A stretch of DNA of 64,000 nt. Origin: Amoeboaphelidium protococcarum (Eukaryota > Aphelidiomycota > Aphelidea). A program made the position numbers and the translations under genes. Positions within the stretch are counted from its first letter, which is position 1, and every line of letters starts with the position of its first letter. The stretch covers positions 620,001-684,000 of the forward strand of contig JALECJ010000056.1 in NCBI GenBank assembly GCA_023515745.1. Reading direction: 5' to 3'. Below the pieces are notes generated by a model that saw nothing but the letters and a program-made list of their open reading frames with translations, made no database searches and had not been told where the DNA came from. Positions 57,070 through 64,000 of the stretch are shown here, piece by piece.

Positions 57070-58329
57070 ATGAGTAACGATTAGTTAAATAAGAGATAGG
57101 TGATGAGGTATTCGCGCCATTTACTCATGAAAGAGATTGGCGTCGCTGGTCAGTAGGCTCTGATCGGTGGTAGAGTGCTGTTAGTCGGTATGGGAGGACT
57201 GGGATGTCCGTGCGCCATGTATCTCGCGGCTGCAGGTGTTGGTACACTAGGACTACTGGACTATGACGTGGTGGAAGAGTCTAATTTGCATCGTTAGGTG
57301 CTGCACAAAGAATCTGGTGTTGGATTGAGTAAAGTGGAATCTGCCAGTCAATTTATCGCTGATCTTAATTCAGATTGCCACACCATCCAGTTCAATTGTT
57401 AGTTATCAAGAGAGAATGCCGTAGAAATCGTAAAGTAATTTGACGTGGTTGTGGACTGTCTCGATAACGCACCCACTAGGTACTTGTTGAATGACGCGTG
57501 TGTTCTCTCAGGTAAACCGCTGGTATCCGCGTCTGCATTGAGAACTGAAGGTCAACTCACAGTGTACAATTACAATGATTCGCCATGTTATAGATGCTTA
57601 TTCCCTGAGCCACCTTTCGCTGGTGCTGTTGTAAATTGTGCTGATGGTGGAGTTATTGGCTCTCTCGTTGGTACTTTAGGATCAATGCAGGCCACAGAAG
57701 TTGTCAAGATTCTCATACAGAGACACCGCGCCTTGAATAACACTTGTAACGGCTATTCTGCTTCCAAATAGTTATAATAATAGTAAGCGACCAAGAATTG
57801 CGATATAATGGCTGGTAAAATGCTTCTGTATAATGCTTTTATGAACTCTTTCAAGGTGATATAGTTGCGTAAGAAGAAGCCTGACTGTTCAGTGTGTGGA
57901 GATCATCCAACCATCACAGCGGATAATTTACCTGATTATGAGCAGTTTTGTGGATAGAAATCTTGCGATAAATCCAAGTCGCTTAAATTGTTATCTGAAT
58001 AAGATAGAATAACTGTGCAAGAGTACGAAGCTATACAGCGTAACGGGACTGCACATAGATTGATTGATGTTCGAGACGAACTGCAGTTTTAGATTGTCTC
58101 GCTACCCGGTGCTATTAACATTCCTCTATCTTATTTGAATGATGATTAAATCTTATCTGATCATAATATATAGAGGGATGAATTGATATACGTGATTTGT
58201 CGACGAGGAAACGCGTCATAGAAGGGCGTATTGCAGTTGAAAAAACTTGGCTACACCAATGTGAAGGATATAGTTGGCGGGATTACTTAGTACGCTAATT
58301 GCCTCGATGATAACATGCCAACATATTGA
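57070..58329 (+). CDS. UBA4: UBA4/MOCS3 (E1-like adenylyltransferase plus rhodanese)
   Basis: ATG 57070 to TGA 58327-58329, 419 aa, one exon. It activates the C-terminus of Urm1 (and, in many organisms, MOCS2A) and transfers sulfur for tRNA 2-thiolation and molybdopterin synthesis. E1/MoeB part: [16 protein letters not shown], nucleotide loop VGMGGLGCP (near 40), [30 protein letters not shown], and zinc Cys pairs in [11 protein letters not shown] (172-175) and DCSVCGDHP (about 273). The rhodanese domain at the C-terminus has IDVRDELQF and the catalytic loop VICRRGNAS. Both active parts look intact. Confidence 0.95.
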
Positions 58330-58693
58330 CATGGTTATTTTATATCATAGCTTGGTGAATAAATATTATAAAAGGTCAAGTATTTTGAATATCGTATAGA
58401 CTTTATTTTTTTGGTTCACTTTGTTAATTCGATCAGTGAAGTTTCGGTATGTAGATAATTTGTAGCCACAAGTAGTCAAATTACAGTCCGCGAAATCAAA
58501 TCTACGATCTTATAATAGACTTGATTTAAAAGTATCAATGTAAATCTCTATTAAACTCAGCGATAATGGTCGCGACTTGTTGACGGTTAAAGAGCCAGAT
58601 TCGCTTTTCCCTCTTCAGTTCTTGCATTGTTTTGCCATTTAGAGTACTTTCTTGTAGATATAAAGAGGTAGACAAAGTATAGAAATATCAAAA
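58330..58693. other. Intergenic
   Basis: AT-rich spacer between plus-strand genes; no gene seen. Confidence 0.5.
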
Positions 58694-59992
58694 ATGGAAT
58701 TTGGTATATTTTTTGCATTAAATCTGGTAACTTTTCTGCTGTCATACTTTGCATCGCAGCTCCCGCTAATGATATAGATCCAAGACAAGTACATGAAATA
58801 GTTATCTGCTGTCAGCGGCGGTCTCTTGGTGGGAACTGCTCTCCTCATCGTCATACCTGAAGGCGTGGATGCTCTATATGAAAATTGCTCATCATTGCCT
58901 GCGGAATCTACTCCTGCTGCTTTTAACAGTAAATCACGAGTTTCGAATAATAATAAAAATAGATAGTAAAGTAGTCGAAGTACTAATAGAACATAACTTG
59001 CGAATCCTAATACCGGCGACGATGACAATGATGATGTATCTCTATAGAAGCGAGACTCTGATGCAACGGATAATCAGGAGAATGATGAACATAAACATGG
59101 TAGCGATCATAAGGATAATAAGAGCTTCACTGTTGGTATGAGTCTACTGATTGGGTTTGCTGTAATGTTTATTGTAGATTAGAGCACATCGCATGAGCAT
59201 CATCACCATCATCATCATTCTGAGGATGATAATCGAATTCGCTCATAAATTCCCCCAGTCAATAAGCGAACATTGAATAATGGCTATAAAGAGATGGATG
59301 ATGAGGATCAAGGTTTAGAATTGGCGGATGTTATTTCTGCAAGTTCTTAAAAACAGCATCAGTAGACATAACATTCACGTGTGGATCATAAAATGAATCC
59401 ATCTTCAATGATGATCGGAATGTTGATCCATTGTGCATCTGATGGTATTGCTATGGGAGTGTCGACATTATCAGATTCTGATCAATTGACTTTTGTAATA
59501 TTCCTAGCCATTCTTCTTCATAAAGCTCCATCTGCATTTGCACTCACTGCTATTCTAATGGATAAATATCAGCTGGGTAGGCGGCGAATTAAGTAGTGGA
59601 TGTTGTTATTCACTGCGATGCCGTCGCTGTCGTGTATGGTGACTTTCATAGTATTGTAGTTGTATCAAAGTATACGATTATAATCGATATCTACCAAGCA
59701 TTCTGGTGATCGATAGGCGGCTTCTTGCATGTCCAATCTCACGGGATCTCTCCTGCTTGTCAGTGGTGGATCGTTCCTGTACGTGTCCTGTGTTCATATT
59801 CTACCGGAGATATTCACGAATGATCACAGCGATGGAGTTATTACCTCAGCAGCTGATCATTAATAGAATAATTCAAGTAACAATAGTAATAACATTAATC
59901 AGCGAACGCGATAGTCTAAATGGTGGAACATTATTCTAGTCTTGATTGGAATGTTTGTACCTATTATCCTCTCTGGTGGCCATTCTCATTGA
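58694..59992 (+). CDS. ZIP-family zinc transporter (SLC39A9-like)
   Basis: ATG 58694 to TGA 59990-59992, 432 aa, one exon. Membrane segments include FFALNLVTFLLSYFASQLPLMI, VSGGLLVGTALLIVIPEG and MSLLIGFAVMFIVDQ. A cytosolic loop with a seven-His run (SHEHHHHHHHSED, about residue 168) follows. TM IV carries the zinc-path motif MLIHCASDGIAMGVS, TM V the VIFLAILLHKAPSAFAL motif, and the C-terminal segment ends GGHSH. The IPEG, HxxDG and HKxP patterns are those of the SLC39A9 (ZIP9) branch, which moves zinc out of the secretory pathway. The loop is rich in Asn/Asp/Gln. Confidence 0.93.
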
Positions 59993-60150
59993 TACTATTA
60001 TCGCTATTATTGTGAATATCTTGATTTCATGTACATTTAGATTAAAGTGAATACTTGAGACATTTTATAAAAATAGAGATTTTGCGTTGAATTTTCAGAT
60101 CTTCTTCTCTTAAGCTTTGATTGTTGGTTATTAAAGGGCGGCGTTAAAAA

Positions 60151-62214
60151 ATGATGAGCTACGTCAGACTGTCAAGAGGTCTTTTAATCTCGAATAGATA
60201 TTCATTTAATAGATTATAAAATAAGACTTCTGTTTAAATTGCTGTAAATTAATTAAATGGAAGACTATTTTCATAAATCGCCACGTAACCTAAAAGTAAC
60301 TTGTAAACGCGCCCACCGATCGTCACCATATTAGGACATATCGATACTGGAAAGACTACTCTGCTGGATACTTTGCGCAAGACTAGTGTCGTAAAGTCGG
60401 AGGCTGGTGGAATTACATAGCATATTGGCGCGTTCAGTGTGGATCTGCAGTCCGGTGCCAAGATTACGTTTGTTGATACTCCCGGTCATTAGCTATTCAC
60501 ATCCATGCGTGCTAGAGGTGTTCAGGTGACTGATATCGCCGTTCTCGTGGTGGCTATTAATGATGGTGTATCCCCTACCACCATAGAGGCTATCAAACAC
60601 GCCCAGGCAGCGCATGTTCCGATTATAATCGCCCTGAATAAATGTGATCTACCAGGTATAAATATCGAGCGGTAGAGGGACATGATCTTTCGCCAACTAA
60701 TGGACCATGATATTGTTGTGGAAGAGTATGGCGGTGATGTACAGGTGGCAGAGATTAGTGCTCTCAAAGGTCATGGTTTAGATAGATTGGAGGAATGTAT
60801 CACGACTCTGGCAGAGATTATGGAATTGAAAGCGGACCCCGGTGCTAGATGTGAGGGAGTCGTGTTGGAATCAAAGCAGGTGAAAGGTAAGGGAACGGTG
60901 GCTACTATTCTAGTGCAGTAAGGCACATTATCCACTGGCTCTATTATGGTGTTCTCTAATGGCAAGTCATGGGTTCGGATCAGGGCGATGCACAATGATA
61001 AACTTAAAGTGATCAAATCTGCCGGCCCATCAGCTCCTGTTGAGATTATCGGCGCATGGACTGGGTAGGACCACGTTATCGCTGGAGATAGTGCATAGTA
61101 AGTGGCTACGGAACAGGAAGCTAAATAGCTGCATGATGACTATCTATAGAGGTAGAGGCGCGACAAGATGGCCGCCGAAGCCGTGAATGCTTCCAATAAT
61201 AAATTGGATAGTTCTAGTTTTGAGTATAAGAAATAGCTGTATGATCGTAAAGTTGCGCAGGTATAACGATTGAAAATGACCAACAATCGCCCCCAGTATT
61301 ACCAGAGTCTTCGTGAAGCTCGTGCATTGAAAGAGGAATTAGAACTGATGCAGAAGGATTAGTAATCTATCTCTAATAATGGAGTTGATATCAATAGTGG
61401 CGTTTCTGCGTAATAAAAAGTCCATGAACTGAATGTAGTTCTCAAGGGAGATGTATATGGATCAGTTGATGCGGTGCGATATGCTCTAGATACTATGGTG
61501 GCTAATGCTAATAAGAAGGCCAGAAATGCGGATGAACAGATTAGCATAAAGATTTTGCATTCAGCCGTCGGTCCGATAACTCAGTCAGATGTAGACTTAC
61601 TTGCAGCGACAAAGAATATGAAAAATAGTCGTTTGAATAGCCAAAGTGGTGGTTCATTTAGTAGTAGAAGTGGATCTCAACTATAATAATCTCAAGCTAT
61701 TCCAGCTCTGATTGCATTCAATCTTCCATAGCCAAAGCAACTGTCTGCATACATAACGTAACACTAAATTCCAGTAATTAGTCATAAAATCATATATAAT
61801 CTTTTGGATGATGTTAAATAGTTAATTTCAGGTATGCTTAAGCCAGATTACATGTATGATGTGGTGGGAGAGGCTCGCGTACAAGCCACTTTTAATATTG
61901 GTAAGGATAAGGACGTGATTGCCGGATGTAAAGTTATTACAGGTACTCTATACAGGTCACTCTCGAGTCTGGACGCGTCTCTTTCTGATGCAGGTGCTGT
62001 ATAATCTCAAGCGATCAAGTATAGAGTTTTGCGTAATGATATTAAAGTGTATGAAGGATCACTGAAATCCCTCAAACACCTCAAGAATGATGTTAAACAA
62101 GTAACCAATGGCATGGAATGTGGTGTCTTATTTGAACATCGTTTCGAAGGCCCCCTTGTTGGAGACATTATATAGTGCATTAAAGAGACTTGTGTGCCAA
62201 TAAAAATAGATTGA
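60151..62214 (+). CDS. MTIF2: Mitochondrial translation initiation factor IF-2
   Basis: ATG 60151 ([19 protein letters not shown]..., an Arg/Ser-rich mitochondrial presequence) to TGA 62212-62214, 687 aa, one exon. Starting at the later ATG 60257 would be out of frame. GTPase domain: G1 [12 protein letters not shown]2 region AGGITQHIGAF, G3 [17 protein letters not shown]4 ALNKCDLPG. Domain II follows ([21 protein letters not shown]), then a charged helical linker and domains III-IV ([18 protein letters not shown] ... [15 protein letters not shown] ... [11 protein letters not shown]). The classical ILGHVDHGKT loop is [10 protein letters not shown] here (Asp-Thr instead of Asp-His), an uncommon change. 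The N-terminal domain of bacterial IF2 is absent, as in mitochondria. Confidence 0.93.
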
Positions 62215-62376
62215 TTTTGTTTATTACATTTCTAAATTACAGACAGTACCTGTTGCAGACTTTGGTGAGTTAAATTTTTAGGAAGCGGAGCAGTTGATCG
62301 CTTATGCTTTTATTGCGCTCAGGTGTTTTTTAATCTGTATTTTACCTAAAATCTTTTAAATACTCATCGAGTTTTA

Positions 62377-62823
62377 ATGTCGAGCCAGCAATAGTAGTAA
62401 TAGTTGACGGAGAAGGAGCAGGCCTTATTTTAGGAAGTATAGAATAAGGCTGCAGAGTTGAAGAGACTGGCGGCTAAACTCGGGGAACTGGAGACTGAGC
62501 TCGATGAACACAAGTAAGAAAGCATTCAATGACTATTCTTTTTTGCTACACATTGATCCGCTATTTAGTTACCACTTACTACCTTAGCGTATGTATGTAG
62601 ATTGGTGGTGAATGCACTGAAAGAGTTGGAGGCTGAGCGAAAGTGTTGTCAACTTCTGAATGGCGTGTTGGTGCAGCGACGCGTTGGTCAAGTGTTGCCC
62701 GTACTGTCAGAGAACGTTGATAACTTTGATCGAATAATCACTCAAATGACCACTTCATACAAAGATAAAAATGAAGACATGCTCAAGTTTTGCAGAGAGA
62801 ATCGTATTTAAATCTAGCAGTGA
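62377..62823 (+). CDS. PFDN2: Prefoldin subunit 2
   Basis: Exon 1 62377-62513, intron 62514-62600 (87 nt, GTAAG...GTAG), exon 2 62601-62823; 119 aa. The intron falls within a Lys codon. It is a beta-type prefoldin: N-terminal coiled coil (VQNKAAELKRLAAKLGELETELDEHK), the hairpin segment CCQLLNGVLVQRRVGQVLPVL and a C-terminal coiled coil (NFDRIITQMTTSYKDKNEDML). Prefoldin hands unfolded actin and tubulin to the CCT chaperonin. The start MSSQQQQQQL is encoded by one CAG, one CAA and then TAG TAG TAA TAG. Confidence 0.94.
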
Positions 62824-62921
62824 TCATGGTCGAGATTTAGCTAATATGAAGCATTGTCAAGTCAACGAATATATAGTTGTTGTTATCATTAACAATGACA
62901 TACATATAAATGTCACTTTAA

Positions 62922-64000
62922 TCAATTGCCTTTCTTCATGGGAGTGTAAAATTATTCTGGTGGACTATTGCTACCTTTGTCCATTTACCCGAAAACACCT
63001 TGTGATTAAGGTCTTTACTTTACAGGAGTCGTCGTGACTGAAGATGCAGCAGATGACAGTGGTATATCACTAAGCGGCCGCGTAAAGCTACTGCTGTGAC
63101 CAAGTGAAGGCCGATTGTTAATAGTACTGCCATTCGATCCGCTTTGACCACTAGTAGCATTCTATTCATCCAGCTTAGATGATATATTGCGCAGAGATTC
63201 AGCCAGAAGCAACCTACCATTCTCCACCATGGGCCCTATGGACTGGAAGCCAATTGACATTAGAGGTCTTGCTGATCTCATAGCAGCCTTTGTCACTGGC
63301 ATAAGGAGACCACTCTAATACAGCACAACGATGCTACTAAATACCAGAACCAATAACACCACAAGCAGCGGGCTAGACAATATAAACTGCAACGTGGCAT
63401 ATAGTTCATTGAAGCCAAGGACGAGTAGCAGCAGCCAAACACCTTTCGGAATCTCGCTGAACGATGTCAAAGCACCGCGTTTAATCTCCAGATATATCAT
63501 CTGCGCATCTTTAACGAATCTCTCTTTAATATCACGCTACCTGCTAGTGGATAGCATAGTCATGCACTACACATCCTCATCAAAATCTGGGTCATTCAAA
63601 ATGTACTCAGCCGAACCATACTGTTCCGGCAAAGGCATCTTGGCCAGGCGCGTAATCATAAGCTCTGTCTTATCTCGAGCTGCCAGAAAGTATGGCTCAA
63701 TATTCTCATTCTGCTGCCATACACGTGGAAGACCATTCTCATCATAACGAAAGTGCTGCTCAAACTTTGATTTCAATCTTGATAGAAGCATCTAATCAGA
63801 CAATTCCTCCTTCAACTTGGCCCTGTAATTATCCCAACAATCCTATCTAATCCAATCAATGTACTCTACAATCTCCTCTTCACTAGCCTAGAATGGTTGC
63901 ACTTTTGAGGTGAATTGTCTGCAAGCCTTTTCAACCTGTGACTCTAGAAGAAAATTCATAGATGGCCAAAAGTCAGTCTCTGAATCAGCAAATTAATCAA
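62922..64000 (-). CDS. SEY1: Sey1/RHD3 ER-fusion GTPase, C-terminal part
   Basis: Minus-strand frame open from the window edge (5' part outside) to TGA 62922-62924, about 359 codons. Matches the C-terminal half of Sey1/RHD3: WDNYRAKLKEELSDQ, FRYDENGLPRVWQQNENIEPYFLAARDKTE, MTMLSTSRQRDIKERFVKDAQMIYLEIKRG, then two adjacent membrane segments (WLLLLVLGFNELYATLQFIL and LLVVLLVLVFSSIVVLY), and a Ser/Gln-rich cytosolic tail. Sey1 joins ER tubules by homotypic membrane fusion. The GTPase domain is beyond the right edge. Confidence 0.92.

Noticed and set aside
60257-60360. Start of the IF2 gene at ATG 60257
   Set aside because: That frame meets the GTPase only by a shift; ATG 60151 is in frame with the whole protein and gives a mitochondrial presequence.
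1-64000. Interpretation as a region of many pseudogenes with premature stops
   Set aside because: The stops are only TAA and TAG, in all genes including housekeeping ones, never TGA; frames remain intact over hundreds of codons. Code reassignment explains this and decay does not.

Overview
The window is eukaryotic nuclear DNA read with a reassigned genetic code. TAA and TAG lie in frame throughout almost every recognisable gene, at positions where homologues carry Gln or another hydrophilic residue, and every complete gene ends in TGA. Read that way, about 25 genes become full-length proteins; read with the standard code they would look like shredded pseudogenes. Introns are short (about 57-90 nt, GT-AG), genes are dense, and no tRNA, rRNA or CRISPR was seen. 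The gene set (SNT1/NCoR-like SANT corepressor, BYE1/PHF3-like factor, glycogenin, Sey1/RHD3 GTPase, CLP1, Pus7, PKA-type kinase, mitochondrial IF2 and ThrRS, homogentisate dioxygenase, urocanate hydratase) is that of an aerobic, mitochondriate, fungus/animal-like eukaryote. An aphelid such as Amoeboaphelidium fits that set and this code best in my view. Ciliates and other TAA/TAG=Gln lineages are not excluded.

Layout. 1-3250: transposon-derived DNA, with the 3' part of a MULE-type transposase (SWIM finger), a short-repeat cluster, and a Helitron-like 3' terminus with a Pif1-type helicase fragment and an OB-fold-like protein of unknown role. 3250-8790: urocanate hydratase, a kelch-repeat protein and a CRAL-TRIO protein. 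8848-13766: CLP1, a leucine-rich-repeat protein, a small Cys/His-rich DUF326-like protein, a weak hypothetical gene and a multi-pass membrane protein. 13845-21936: SNT1/NCoR-like corepressor, mitochondrial ThrRS, homogentisate 1,2-dioxygenase and a TMEM230-like protein. 21934-25000: BYE1/PHF3-like factor and a small coiled-coil membrane protein.

25236-32140: a gene for a secreted, glycoside-hydrolase-like protein of unknown function, split by a complete, apparently very young Ty1/copia retrotransposon (26517-30998). The element has identical 170-bp LTRs, 5-bp target duplications GGTAG, and gag and pol in one frame separated by a single TGA. The element itself uses TAA/TAG as sense codons. 32198-43043: APE2 endonuclease, D-aminoacyl-tRNA deacylase, ABC1/ADCK kinase-like protein, secreted metallophosphatase, a receptor-like kinase with a propeller ectodomain and Thr-rich stalk, and a secreted hypothetical protein. 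43102-46710: a 1202-residue fusion of a putative N-myristoylation site, two alpha/beta-hydrolase-fold domains that both lack the nucleophile serine, and a PKA-like kinase ending in FDQF. This is the most unusual object in the window. 47644-64000: Pus7, ER cyclophilin, an unknown protein, glycogenin, REI1/ZNF622, a secreted Lys/Gly/Asp-rich protein, UBA4/MOCS3, a ZIP zinc transporter, mitochondrial IF2, prefoldin subunit 2 and the C-terminal part of Sey1.

The genes do not form operons. Shared themes are amino-acid catabolism (His, Tyr), mitochondrial translation (ThrRS, IF2, DTD), RNA processing and modification (CLP1, Pus7, UBA4), chromatin and transcription (SNT1-like, BYE1-like), and signalling (two unusual kinases). 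All protein readings were made by eye with TAA/TAG=Gln; no database search was possible.
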